Made by a program: the position numbers and the translations under genes. DNA of 15,515 bases. Source: an uncultured Lachnospiraceae bacterium (GTDB taxonomy: Bacteria > Bacillota > Clostridia > Lachnospirales > Lachnospiraceae). Below, in pieces: positions 1-6,966 of the stretch. The stretch lies in the NCBI GenBank assembly GCA_910576975.1, contig CAJTJY010000041.1, positions 1 to 15,515 on the forward strand, read 5' to 3'. The notes beneath the pieces are model-generated. The model worked only from the letters and a program-made list of their open reading frames with translations. It was not told the origin of the DNA and searched no databases. Numbering within the stretch: position 1 is the stretch's first letter; each line of letters starts with the position of its first letter.

Positions 1-62
1 TATAAATCGAGGGGAGAGAGGGAGTAAAAATCACCTCTGAAATACCCCAAAAACAGAGCTGT

Positions 63-135
63 GGTTATCCTATTTTGTAACCACTTGACCCTCATTTTGC
101 CCTCTTTTTTCCCGGTTATCCTATTGGGAACCACT
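63..135. repeat. Pair of ~22-bp direct repeats downstream of rpsI
   Basis: Two copies of a sequence beginning ggttatcctatt and ending aaccact lie at 63-85 and 114-135, 51 bp apart, and differ only at the centre. The first copy is also a weak palindrome (gtggtta at 61-67, taaccac at 78-84). No gene is visible in 1-246. Direct repeats of this size beside a conserved gene end resemble arm-type binding sites of tyrosine recombinases, but no recombinase is in view, so that role is inferred. Confidence 0.6.
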
Positions 136-164
136 ATAAATTTGGTGAAAAATGGCTTTTTAGC

Positions 165-190
165 GTCAAACTGCATCAAACCCTATCAAA
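165..190. repeat. Three (A/G)TCAAA hexamers at exact 10-bp spacing
   Basis: The hexamer gtcaaa at 165-170 is followed by atcaaa at 175-180 and 185-190, so the three lie on one face of the helix. They sit immediately 3' of the rpsI terminator. Phased short repeats of this kind usually mark cooperative protein binding. The protein is unknown. Confidence 0.55.
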
Positions 191-193
191 AGC

Positions 194-227
194 AAAAGCC
201 CGGAAAACCTTGATTTTCCGGGCTTTT
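194..227 (-). terminator. Terminator of the rplM-rpsI operon
   Basis: A perfect 14-bp inverted repeat (194-207 with 214-227) encloses a 6-nt loop. Its GC-rich core, gcccgg/ccgggc, is flanked by A and T runs, so read from either strand it ends in a U-rich tract. It starts 19 nt after the rpsI stop codon and is a textbook intrinsic terminator that could also work on the plus strand. A second inverted repeat, aaaatggct at 149-157 with agccatttt at 230-238, encloses it. Confidence 0.9.
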
Positions 228-246
228 TGAGCCATTTTGATAAAAT

Positions 247-639
247 TTAACGCTTGCTGAACTGCGGAGCGCGACGAGCCGCCTTGAGGCCGTACTTCTT
301 TCTCTCTTTCATTCTCGGATCACGAGTCAAAAAGCCTGCAGCTTTCAGTACTGGCCTATAGTCTGCATCTGCCTGCAGCAATGCTCTTGCAACGCCGTGA
401 CGAATTGCACCGGCCTGTCCTGTATATCCGCCGCCGCGCACATTAACCAGAACATCAAACTTGTCAACAGTATCTGTAGCTACCAAAGGCTGACGAACGA
501 TTACTTTCAATGTCTCCATTCCTAAATACTCATCGATGTCTCTCTTGTTGATTGTAACCTTGCCCGTTCCAGGTACTAAATATACTCTGGCAACAGATTT
601 TTTCCTTCTTCCGGTTCCATAATATTTTACATTAGCCAT
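247..639 (-). CDS. rpsI: 30S ribosomal protein S9 (uS9)
   Basis: Encodes a 130-aa S9, the usual bacterial length. S9 is a late-assembling protein of the 30S head whose basic C-terminal tail reaches the P-site tRNA. Visible signatures are the N-terminal YYGTGRRKKSVARV segment, the central GGGYTGQAGAIRHGVARAL core, and the C-terminal RRAPQFSKR ending with the conserved terminal Lys-Arg. The start is fixed by an AGGAGGT site (648-654) 8 nt upstream. The gene lies 17 nt after rplM, the near-universal bacterial pair, and the two are co-transcribed. It is intact and complete. Identification is essentially certain. Confidence 0.98.
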   Translation of the reverse strand: MANVKYYGTGRRKKSVARVYLVPGTGKVTINKRDIDEYLGMETLKVIVRQPLVATDTVDKFDVLVNVRGGGYTGQAGAIRHGVARALLQADADYRPVLKAAGFLTRDPRMKERKKYGLKAARRAPQFSKR

Positions 640-656
640 CTCTTTTTACCTCCTGA

Positions 657-1085
657 TTAAAATGTCAAAACTTCTGGTTTCTGAGCTTCGTGTTTGTGTT
701 CCGGACCTGCATAAACAAACAGCTTTTTATACATCTGTCTTCCCAATGGTCCTTTTGGAAGCATTCCTTTCACTGCAAGCTCTACCACTCTTACCGGTTT
801 GTTTGCTAACATCTCTTTTAAGGTAGTCTCTTTCATCCCACCTACATAATCGGAGTGATGGTAATAAATTTTCTGATTCAACTTCTTACCAGTTACTTTT
901 ACCTTGTCTGCATTGACAACGATCACATAATCACCAGTATCAATATGCGGCGTAAAAATCGGTTTGTTCTTACCTCTTAATACCTTTGCAATCTCAGAAG
1001 CCAAACGGCCTAATGTCTTTCCTTCTGCATCAACCACATACCATTTTCTTTCAATTGTCGCCGGGCTGGCCATAAAAGTTTTCAT
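657..1085 (-). CDS. rplM: 50S ribosomal protein L13 (uL13)
   Basis: Encodes a 142-aa L13, an early-assembly protein of the 50S subunit that binds 23S rRNA. The family is clear from the KWYVVDAEGKTLGRLASEIA start, HIDTGDYVIVVNADKVKVTG in the middle, and the AVKGMLPKGPLGR motif near residue 105-117. The ATG at 1085 is preceded by an AAGGAGGT site (1094-1101). It is the first gene of a two-gene operon with rpsI. In many Firmicutes it follows truA directly. Here a chemotaxis gene and about 500 bp of non-coding DNA separate them, and rplM has its own strong promoter. Confidence 0.98.
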   Translation of the reverse strand: MKTFMASPATIERKWYVVDAEGKTLGRLASEIAKVLRGKNKPIFTPHIDTGDYVIVVNADKVKVTGKKLNQKIYYHHSDYVGGMKETTLKEMLANKPVRVVELAVKGMLPKGPLGRQMYKKLFVYAGPEHKHEAQKPEVLTF

Positions 1086-1300
1086 TAAATGTTACCTCCT
1101 TGAATTTTACAATGTTACTCTGATATCCGAATGCCGTCCCAAAATAAATAATTTCAGTTGCAAACCGCCTGCAAAAGCAATTGCTTGCAACGCTCTAAGA
1201 TTTCATCCGTTCTATCCGTTTCACACCATTTACATTTTTCCTTGTACTTCAAAGCAAAAACGCTTCGCCGGAGTAAGGCTTGCATTTCTAACTCGCCATA
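1086..1300 (-). promoter_or_regulatory. Long 5' leader of rplM-rpsI with hairpins, possible autoregulatory leader
   Basis: About 215 nt separate the inferred transcription start near 1300 from the rplM start codon, far longer than needed for initiation. The leader holds a stem (gttgcaa at 1157-1163 with ttgcaac at 1185-1191) containing an inner palindrome (1175-1186). Several Firmicutes carry an L13 leader RNA in front of rplM through which L13 is thought to repress its own synthesis. Whether this leader matches that family cannot be judged by eye. No convincing ORF is present. Confidence 0.45.
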
Positions 1301-1307
1301 CTTTTAC

Positions 1308-1336
1308 ATTCTATTACAAGACTTAGCGTCTGTCAA
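1308..1336 (-). promoter_or_regulatory. Sigma-A promoter of rplM-rpsI
   Basis: Read on the minus strand, a perfect -35 box TTGACA (1331-1336) is followed by a 17-bp spacer and the -10 box TAGAAT (1308-1313). This near-consensus vegetative promoter suits ribosomal protein genes. Transcription would start near 1300. Confidence 0.85.
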
Positions 1337-1419
1337 CACTTATTTTTTGAGCTTCTCCATTTCTATAATAGCCGACATTATAGTGCCCAAAGGGGGGCGC
1401 ACGAAGATACTTACTTAGT

Positions 1420-1572
1420 CAAAAGGTCTTGCCGCTCATGCGGCAAAGACAGAATGCACAAAAATCACTCTGGAAAGCTAGCCTTCCAGAGCGCTTTTAT
1501 GTGCAAAGTGTTTCCATTACTTTGTAATGGAATCCTTTTGATACTATGAATTGCAAAATGGGGAAACTCAAA
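1420..1572 (-). repeat. Structured intergenic repeat, copy A (partner at right end of window)
   Basis: The segment 1534-1572 matches the reverse complement of 15461-15499 at about 35 of 39 positions, including an unbroken tatgaattgcaaaatg. The 13-mer caaaaggtcttgc at 1420-1432 also occurs at 15493-15505. Copy A is bounded by inverted caaaagg (1420-1426) and ccttttg (1534-1540). It holds three hairpins: gccgc/gcggc with a TCAT loop (1431-1444), the terminator stem (1468-1491), and ttccattac/gtaatggaa near 1511-1531. The last hairpin seems absent from copy B, as if inserted. This is a dispersed intergenic element of unknown function that supplies a terminator to the chemotaxis gene. Confidence 0.7.
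1461..1500 (-). terminator. Intrinsic terminator after the chemotaxis gene
   Basis: The 8-bp stem ctctggaa (1468-1475) with ttccagag (1484-1491) is flanked by A-rich and T-rich runs, so minus-strand transcripts end in a UUUUU tract. An outer gcaca/tgtgc pairing (1456-1460, 1500-1504) extends it. It lies about 100 nt beyond the chemotaxis gene stop and shields the rplM promoter from read-through. Confidence 0.7.
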
Positions 1573-1591
1573 TTAATTTTCTTCAGGCTCC

Positions 1592-3280
1592 TCATTGCGC
1601 AGAAACCTGGAACCTTCCAATCATCTCATTCAAGGTCTCTGCCTGAGCCGTCATTTCCTCGCTTGCCGCCGCACATTCTTCAGACATGGCAGAATTGTTC
1701 TGAACCACTTGGTTGATCTGGTCCACGCCGCTATTAATCTCGCTCACCTCAGACGCCTGATCTTTCGAAGCCTCTGCAATATGATTGATTTTTGAAATAA
1801 TGCTCCTTGCGCCCTTCATCACGTTTTCAAGCTGGTCCGCTGTATCGTTCGCCGTCACCATTCCATTTTTTACTGCAGAGACAGACTCTTGAATTAACGC
1901 TGCAGATTCTTTCGCCGCCTCTGCGCTCTGGGCCGCAAGGAGCGATACCTGATCCGCCACTACCGCAAATCCTCTACCTGCTTCTCCTGCACGGGCCGCC
2001 TCAATGGAAGCGTTGAGCGCAAGTAGGTTAGTCTGATCCGCAATTTCATTGATCGTGGCGATAATCTTGCTGATCTCATTGGAGGAATCACTGATTCGCT
2101 TCATGGATTCCACCATCTCATACATTTTCTTGTTGCCAAATTCAAGTTCTTTCCCAACCTGCTGCACTTCATGGCTGATGTCCACCGCTTCATCGGCATT
2201 CTTGCCGATCTGCATCGATACGCTTTCTATGGAGGCTGACAGTTCTTTTGTGACGCCCGCCTGCTCAGTGGCGCCCTCCGCCAGCTCAGTGGAACTTGAT
2301 GAAATCTGACTGGCCGCCCTAGTCACTTGCTCCGCCACAGCCTGGACGTTTTCCACCATATCTGCCATATTTTTCTTAAAATCCACAAAAGAAGTTTCAA
2401 TATCACAGAAATCTCCCTGATACTCCACATCGGTTCTTACACTGAAATTTCCTTTGGAAAACTCTTTCATCGCATAATCAATATCAGTCACATATGTCCC
2501 CAAATGATGTACGGAACTGCGCAGCGCATCTGACAAGGTCCCAATCTCATCTTGACTCTCGTTGGTAATTTCTATATGTAAGTTTCCCTTTGAAAGCTCT
2601 ACCGCGGCATCTTCAATCTGTTTCAAGGGTACCACGATGCTGCGAACAATCCGGGTTCCAACCCTTGCCGCTAGAAAAATGGCAATCGCCAAAATCAGAA
2701 TCACCACCGCAGATACCAAGACAACCGCTTTCTTTGCAATATTTACTGCCTGATTTTTTAGTAGATTGGTTTGTTCATCAATTTGTTCCGCAATCTCAAC
2801 AGCCCCCTCCAACGCCGGGGAGCACTCATTGATAATGGCTTTTGCCGCATCCGTCTGCTTTCCGTCTTCGATCTTATCCATGATAGAATAACCCATGCCA
2901 AGCCAGTTCTGAATTGCCGTCTCATAACTCAGTTCCAGTTCACCGCTTATGACGTCTGCCTTTTTCAAATCTTCGAGGGACTCTCCCAGTGAGTCTGCAC
3001 ACCGTTCTACGTTTGCGCGATACTTTTCATACGTAGCCTGATCCGGATTGAGCGCCATTTCCCGAATATTCCTAGCAGCGATATTCATATTGATGCGGCA
3101 CTCCTTTACCGCCGTATCCGCCGCCTGCGCACCATTGATATAGTCATTCATCTTCCCTTGCACCAAAACCAAGCCGATAACCGCAAATACCGTAATTACA
3201 ACCATCATTGCGATGACAAGAGTATAACCATATTTTAGCTTTTCCCGGATCTTCATCTTGTCAATTCTGCCAAATAGCAT
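1592..3280 (-). CDS. Methyl-accepting chemotaxis protein (transmembrane chemoreceptor)
   Basis: A 562-aa chemoreceptor of Tsr/Tar-like topology that signals to CheA/CheW. It has a short cytoplasmic N-terminus, TM1 at about 19-41, an extracytoplasmic four-helix-bundle-like sensor at about 42-182, TM2 at about 183-207, a HAMP domain at about 207-262, a second HAMP-like stretch at about 265-320, and a long coiled-coil signalling domain. The conserved hairpin tip (NEIADQTNLLALNASIEAAR, residues 411-430, then AGEAGRGFAVVADQV) is intact. The C-terminus has no CheR-tethering pentapeptide. An upstream ATG at 3352 is possible, but AAAGGAGAG just before the ATG at 3280 favours the start used here. It sits between truA and rplM, which are normally adjacent, and is flanked by repeats. 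The ligand cannot be predicted. Confidence 0.93.
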   Translation of the reverse strand: MLFGRIDKMKIREKLKYGYTLVIAMMVVITVFAVIGLVLVQGKMNDYINGAQAADTAVKECRINMNIAARNIREMALNPDQATYEKYRANVERCADSLGESLEDLKKADVISGELELSYETAIQNWLGMGYSIMDKIEDGKQTDAAKAIINECSPALEGAVEIAEQIDEQTNLLKNQAVNIAKKAVVLVSAVVILILAIAIFLAARVGTRIVRSIVVPLKQIEDAAVELSKGNLHIEITNESQDEIGTLSDALRSSVHHLGTYVTDIDYAMKEFSKGNFSVRTDVEYQGDFCDIETSFVDFKKNMADMVENVQAVAEQVTRAASQISSSSTELAEGATEQAGVTKELSASIESVSMQIGKNADEAVDISHEVQQVGKELEFGNKKMYEMVESMKRISDSSNEISKIIATINEIADQTNLLALNASIEAARAGEAGRGFAVVADQVSLLAAQSAEAAKESAALIQESVSAVKNGMVTANDTADQLENVMKGARSIISKINHIAEASKDQASEVSEINSGVDQINQVVQNNSAMSEECAAASEEMTAQAETLNEMIGRFQVSAQ

Positions 3281-3311
3281 TTTTACTCTCCTTTCACCTT
3301 CCATAAATGTA

Positions 3312-3329
3312 GGTAATTGCGAAATTGCC
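3312..3329 (-). promoter_or_regulatory. Palindromic motif upstream of the chemotaxis gene (copy 1)
   Basis: Read on the minus strand, ggcaatttcgcaattacc is an imperfect inverted repeat (ggcaatt/aattacc) about 32 nt upstream of the chemotaxis start codon. A near-identical copy in the same orientation lies about 35 nt upstream of the 36-aa ORF at 12286-12303. The shared sequence, symmetry and position suggest an operator or RNA hairpin. It could also be part of a dispersed repeat. Confidence 0.5.
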
Positions 3330-3369
3330 CTATTTATCAAAATTTTATACAATTACTACACTTTTATTG

Positions 3370-3530
3370 AAATATTTTCTGATACAAAAGCCAGAAATTC
3401 TAGGCGCACCAAGCATTCCAGCAAGCTTCTGACTACAAAGAGCCATGTTCAGCAAAGGCTTCCATGGTTCTTTGAGTCTTGCTTCCATGGCGCTAAAATG
3501 CTTTCTTACCTTTTGCATCAGAAAATATTT
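3370..3530. mobile_element. 161-bp imperfect palindrome with 21-bp terminal inverted repeats (MITE-like)
   Basis: The ends 3370-3390 and 3510-3530 are inverted repeats matching at 20 of 21 positions (outer sequence aaatattttctgat). Inner arms also pair: caaagagccatg (3436-3447) with catggttctttg (3463-3474) at 11 of 12, and gcaag (3421-3425) with cttgc (3478-3482), around a 15-nt loop (3448-3462). The whole element could fold into one long hairpin. It encodes no convincing protein. Size, terminal repeats and location in a gap interrupting a conserved operon fit a non-autonomous element, but no clear target duplication or transposase is seen. Confidence 0.6.
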
Positions 3531-3629
3531 ATTCTCAAAGTTTTAGAATTATATATGAAATTCATAAATTGTTGCGTTCGCAAATCCCTATCACATACTT
3601 AAATTTAAATTCTGCTTTGAATATTAATG

Positions 3630-3659
3630 ATTATAAACGATATCATGCGAAATTTTCAA
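3630..3659 (-). promoter_or_regulatory. Candidate promoter of the chemotaxis gene
   Basis: On the minus strand TTGAAA (3654-3659) is followed, after 18 bp, by a perfect TATAAT (3630-3635). The -35 box overlaps the truA stop codon. If used, the chemotaxis mRNA would have a leader of about 340 nt passing through the 161-bp palindrome. No convincing flagellar sigma-28 site was seen. Confidence 0.4.
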
Positions 3660-4405
3660 CTGTTTTTGTGAAAATTTATTTTCATCATAATTAGCCCTTC
3701 CGGAGGAGCAGTCGGACCTGCAGCCCTTCGGTTTTTCTGTTCCAAGATCTGCGCCACCGCTTGCGGCTGTATCTCTCCAATTCCCACTGAAATCAAGGTT
3801 CCTGCAATGATGCGCACCATGTTATATAAAAATCCTGTTCCAGTAATGCGGATTGTCACCACGTCCTCAGCCGATTTTTCAACAGAGCAAGACAAAATTT
3901 TACGCACAGTGTCCTCAGCCTGGGTTTTCACAGAACAAAAGCTCTTAAAGTCATGCCGCCCAACCAGATAGGAAGCCCCCTGCTGCATCCTGCTCACATC
4001 CAGGCTTCTGTAATAGAAATAAGTATGTCTCCTCAAAGTAGGCACTGGGATTTTTCTATTTAAAATACGGTATTCATAAGTCTTTTCACTGTAACATTTT
4101 CTAGGGTGAAACTGTAAAGGCACCTCGCTAGAATCTTGTACCACGATGTCTTCAGGCAGACGCTGATTCAGTGCATAGCAGATTTTCTCCGGCGGAATCC
4201 TAGTACCTGTGTCAAACACTGCCACATTGCCCAAAGAATGCACGCCGGAATCTGTGCGACTCGCTCCGATTACGCAAATCTCTTCCCCCAAAAGCTGGCT
4301 TAACGCCTCGTTCAAAACCCCTTCTATGGTAACTGCGTTGGGCTGCGCCTGCCAGCCACAATAATTTGTACCATCGTAAGCTACCACCAGTTTGATTCTC
4401 TTCAT
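3656..4405 (-). CDS. truA: tRNA pseudouridine(38-40) synthase TruA
   Basis: A 249-aa TruA that isomerises uridines 38-40 in the anticodon stem-loop of many tRNAs. The N-terminus VVAYDGTNYCGWQAQPNAVT and the catalytic GASRTDSGVHS motif (nucleophilic Asp in RTD, about residue 52) are clear, as are the later FHPRKCYSEKTYEYRI and the FLYNMVRIIAGTLI motif near the end. The length is normal. Translation could begin at the GTG at 4408 or the adjacent ATG at 4405. The GGGAG site (4414-4418) is better spaced for the ATG. It follows ecfT by about 58 nt and is the last gene of the long minus-strand run. No intrinsic terminator is evident after it. Confidence 0.96.
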   Translation of the reverse strand: MKRIKLVVAYDGTNYCGWQAQPNAVTIEGVLNEALSQLLGEEICVIGASRTDSGVHSLGNVAVFDTGTRIPPEKICYALNQRLPEDIVVQDSSEVPLQFHPRKCYSEKTYEYRILNRKIPVPTLRRHTYFYYRSLDVSRMQQGASYLVGRHDFKSFCSVKTQAEDTVRKILSCSVEKSAEDVVTIRITGTGFLYNMVRIIAGTLISVGIGEIQPQAVAQILEQKNRRAAGPTAPPEGLIMMKINFHKNS

Positions 4406-4463
4406 CACTTTGACTCCCTTTTATTATATTTCCAGCAATTTCAGACTTATGACGCCCTGATCC

Positions 4464-5264
4464 TTATAAATACGCCCGCAGTAAAATCACTACTGCAAAG
4501 TAGCCTCCAATCAACAAATACGAAAAAACATCCGCTCTTTTATACTTTAAAGGCTTCATCTTGGTTCTTCCATCTCCTCCCCGATAGCAGCGTGCCTCCA
4601 TGGCCATGGCAAGGTCATTCGCACGACGAAATGCCGAAATAAACAGCGGAACCAGCAAAGGCACCATGGATTTTGCCTTTTTGATAAGATTGCCGCTTTC
4701 GAAATCCGCCCCTCTGGCGAGCTGAGCTCTCATGATTTTATCTGTCTCCTCAATCAAAATAGGGATAAAGCGCAGGGCGATGGACATCATCATAGAAATC
4801 TCATGCACTGGCACATGAATCTTATTTAACGGCTTTAATGCCCGTTCCATGCCGTCGGTAAGCTGATTCGGGGTCGTCGTCAAGGTGAGCAGCGAGCTGC
4901 CCAGAATCAGATACGTCAAACGGACTGTCATAAACGCCGCATGTTCCAACCCTTCCCAGGTAATCTTTAATCCAAAGAATTCCACAAGAGGCTCTCCTGG
5001 CGTTAAGAACAGGTTAAAGAGCACCGTAATCACCAATATGATCACGATTGCCTTTAATCCTCTTACCATATAGCCAAAGGGAACCTTTGAAAGCCAGATC
5101 ACGAAAGCCAGCGCCGCCGTCACTGCTGCTAATCCCGCCAAGCCCCGAAACACAAAGAGGGATACCACATAGATCAGCACCCCCATCAGCTTTGTCCTGG
5201 GATCAAGCCTGTGAATCACAGAATCCGCAGGATAATATTGTCCAATTGTAATATCTCTTAACAT
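4464..5264 (-). CDS. ecfT: ECF transporter transmembrane subunit EcfT
   Basis: A 266-aa membrane protein that couples the two EcfA ATPases to interchangeable substrate-binding S components for vitamin or metal uptake. It has the family start (SVIHRLDPRTKL, residues 15-26), hydrophobic helices at about 28-60, 68-88, 108-130 and 245-264, and two cytoplasmic coupling-helix Ala-Arg-Gly type motifs (LARGADFESG near 182-191, EARCYRGG near 223-230) that dock on the ATPases. It starts 8 nt after ecfA2, with an AGGAGA site overlapping the ecfA2 stop. No S component is encoded nearby, as expected for a group II module serving several S proteins. Confidence 0.95.
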   Translation of the reverse strand: MLRDITIGQYYPADSVIHRLDPRTKLMGVLIYVVSLFVFRGLAGLAAVTAALAFVIWLSKVPFGYMVRGLKAIVIILVITVLFNLFLTPGEPLVEFFGLKITWEGLEHAAFMTVRLTYLILGSSLLTLTTTPNQLTDGMERALKPLNKIHVPVHEISMMMSIALRFIPILIEETDKIMRAQLARGADFESGNLIKKAKSMVPLLVPLFISAFRRANDLAMAMEARCYRGGDGRTKMKPLKYKRADVFSYLLIGGYFAVVILLRAYL

Positions 5265-5272
5265 ACCGTCTC

Positions 5273-6130
5273 CTAATTTTGCTTTTTCTGAAATGCTTGC
5301 AAAATAGCCGTTTTCGCTTCCTCCAAGGTAGTAGCAGAGCCTTCCACCAAAATGTCTCGCTTTCGCAGATCATTCATCAGATACGTCACCTGGGGAGCTG
5401 CAAGCCCTACTGCCTCTAATTCCTGGTAATGGGCAAATACCTCCTTAGGGGTTCCGTCAAACAGAATGCTGCCCTGATTCATCACGATCAGCCGCGCCAC
5501 ATATTTTGCCACATCTTCCATGCTGTGAGATACAAGGATGATCGTGATCTTTCGCTCTTTGTGAAGCTTTGCAACCTGATCGAAGATCTCATCCCTCCCC
5601 TTAGGGTCAAGTCCCGCCGTAGGCTCGTCCAGCACCAAGACTTCCGGCTCCATGGCGAGGACCCCTGCTATAGCTGCGCGCCGCTTCTGACCTCCGCTTA
5701 GCTCAAACGGGGAACGGTACCAGTAATCTTCCTTAAGCCCAACGCTACGCAGCGCAGTAAAAGCTTTCAGCTCCGCCTCTTTCTTGGACAATCCCTGATT
5801 TTTCGGACCGAACGCCACATCTGCAAAAATCGTGGTTTCAAACAACTGATGCTCTGGATACTGGAACACCAGCCCCACCTTCGACCGAAGCTCTTTGCAG
5901 TTGTAATCCGCATCATAAATATCCTGCCCATTGTAGTATATTCCGCCATAAGTAGCGCGCATCAAACCATTGAGATGCTGGATCAACGTAGATTTCCCGG
6001 AGCCCGTGTGTCCAATAATCCCGATAAACTCTCCATCTTCTATTTTAAGATTAATATTTTTTAACGCTTGTATCTCATATGCGGTTTTTTCACTGTAAAT
6101 ATAATTGACTTTATCTAATATAATCGACAT
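5273..6130 (-). CDS. ecfA2: ECF transporter ATPase EcfA2
   Basis: A 285-aa ABC ATPase, the second energising subunit of the ECF module. It has Walker A GHTGSGKS (40-47), the Q-loop region VFQYPEHQLFE (88-98), signature LSGGQKRR (144-151), Walker B VLVLDEP (164-170), a D-loop and the switch His202. The C-terminal extension after residue 215 is typical of EcfA proteins. The start overlaps the end of ecfA1 by 16 nt, with a GGAGG (6135-6139) inside ecfA1, implying translational coupling and matched EcfA1:EcfA2 output. All catalytic motifs are intact. Confidence 0.95.
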   Translation of the reverse strand: MSIILDKVNYIYSEKTAYEIQALKNINLKIEDGEFIGIIGHTGSGKSTLIQHLNGLMRATYGGIYYNGQDIYDADYNCKELRSKVGLVFQYPEHQLFETTIFADVAFGPKNQGLSKKEAELKAFTALRSVGLKEDYWYRSPFELSGGQKRRAAIAGVLAMEPEVLVLDEPTAGLDPKGRDEIFDQVAKLHKERKITIILVSHSMEDVAKYVARLIVMNQGSILFDGTPKEVFAHYQELEAVGLAAPQVTYLMNDLRKRDILVEGSATTLEEAKTAILQAFQKKQN

Positions 6131-6966
6131 AATGCCTCCGCCAGCTCCTGCCTGGTTAAAATTCCCTCTGGGATCGCCAATCCCTCTTTGCGAAGCTCAT
6201 GGGCAAGCAGCGTAATCTGCGGCACGTCAAGACGATAAGATTTGAGCGCCTCTACCTGCGAAAAAATGCTTCTTGGAGTTCCCTGCATCACTACTTTGCC
6301 ATGATCCATTACATATACCTGATCGGCACGAATCACCTCTTCCATATAATGGGTAATCAGTATCACCGTGACCCCTTTTTCCTTGTTAAGCTGTTCCACC
6401 GCATCCAAGACTTCCCGCCGCCCATTGGGATCAAGCATCGCCGTAGGTTCGTCTAAGACGATGCATTTGGGCTCCATCGCCATCACCCCGGCAATGGCTA
6501 CCCGCTGTTTCTGCCCGCCGCTGAGCTTGTTGGGCGAATGCTCCCGGTACTGTATCATGCCAACGGATTTGAGACTTTTTTCCACCCGCTTCCAGATCTC
6601 AGGAGTTGGAACGCCGATATTTTCCGGTCCAAACGCCACATCCTCCTCCACCACGCTGGCAATAATCTGATTGTCAGGATTTTGGAATACCATTCCAGCA
6701 TTCTGGCGGATATCCCACAAGTTGTCCTCATCCAACGTATCTTTGCCATCTACCCATAAGCTGCCTCCTCCTGCCGTCAGCAGCACGTTTAAATGTTTTG
6801 CCAATGTGGATTTTCCGGAACCGTTATGCCCAAGAATTGCTACAAACTGCCCCTGTTTCACATCAAGATCCACTTGATCCAAAGCCGTCAGGATATTCTC
6901 GACATTTCCTTCTTCATCCCGCCGGATATACTCATGTACGAGTTTTCTTGCTTCAATAAAATTCAC
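6115..6966 (-). CDS. ecfA1: ECF transporter ATPase EcfA1
   Basis: A 283-aa ABC ATPase pairing with EcfA2. Motifs seen are Walker A GHNGSGKS (46-53), Q-loop VFQNPDNQI (93-101), signature LSGGQKQR (148-155), Walker B CIVLDEP (168-174) and H-loop His206. The start is a GTG at 6966 whose GTGA overlaps the trmL stop. A GAGGTGA site 5 nt upstream supports it. In many Firmicutes this gene follows rplQ at the end of the large ribosomal protein cluster. Here it follows trmL, so the ECF block has been separated from that cluster. Confidence 0.95.
   Translation of the reverse strand: MNFIEARKLVHEYIRRDEEGNVENILTALDQVDLDVKQGQFVAILGHNGSGKSTLAKHLNVLLTAGGGSLWVDGKDTLDEDNLWDIRQNAGMVFQNPDNQIIASVVEEDVAFGPENIGVPTPEIWKRVEKSLKSVGMIQYREHSPNKLSGGQKQRVAIAGVMAMEPKCIVLDEPTAMLDPNGRREVLDAVEQLNKEKGVTVILITHYMEEVIRADQVYVMDHGKVVMQGTPRSIFSQVEALKSYRLDVPQITLLAHELRKEGLAIPEGILTRQELAEALCRLY

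Noticed and set aside
964..1418. Plus-strand ORFs of 120 and 86 aa across the rplM leader
   Set aside because: They overlap rplM and its promoter antisense, have biased low-complexity composition, and lack ribosome binding sites.
1420..1572. CRISPR repeat or tRNA-like structure
   Set aside because: There is no regular repeat-spacer periodicity and no cloverleaf. The hairpins differ from one another.
3258..3602. Plus-strand 114-aa ORF upstream of the chemotaxis gene
   Set aside because: It runs through the 161-bp palindrome and overlaps the chemotaxis gene start antisense. It has no ribosome binding site or recognisable motif, so the open frame looks accidental.
3540..3655. Flagellar sigma-28 promoter for the chemotaxis gene
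   Set aside because: No TAAA-N15-GCCGATAA-like sequence of acceptable match was found on the minus strand. A vegetative-type promoter fits better.
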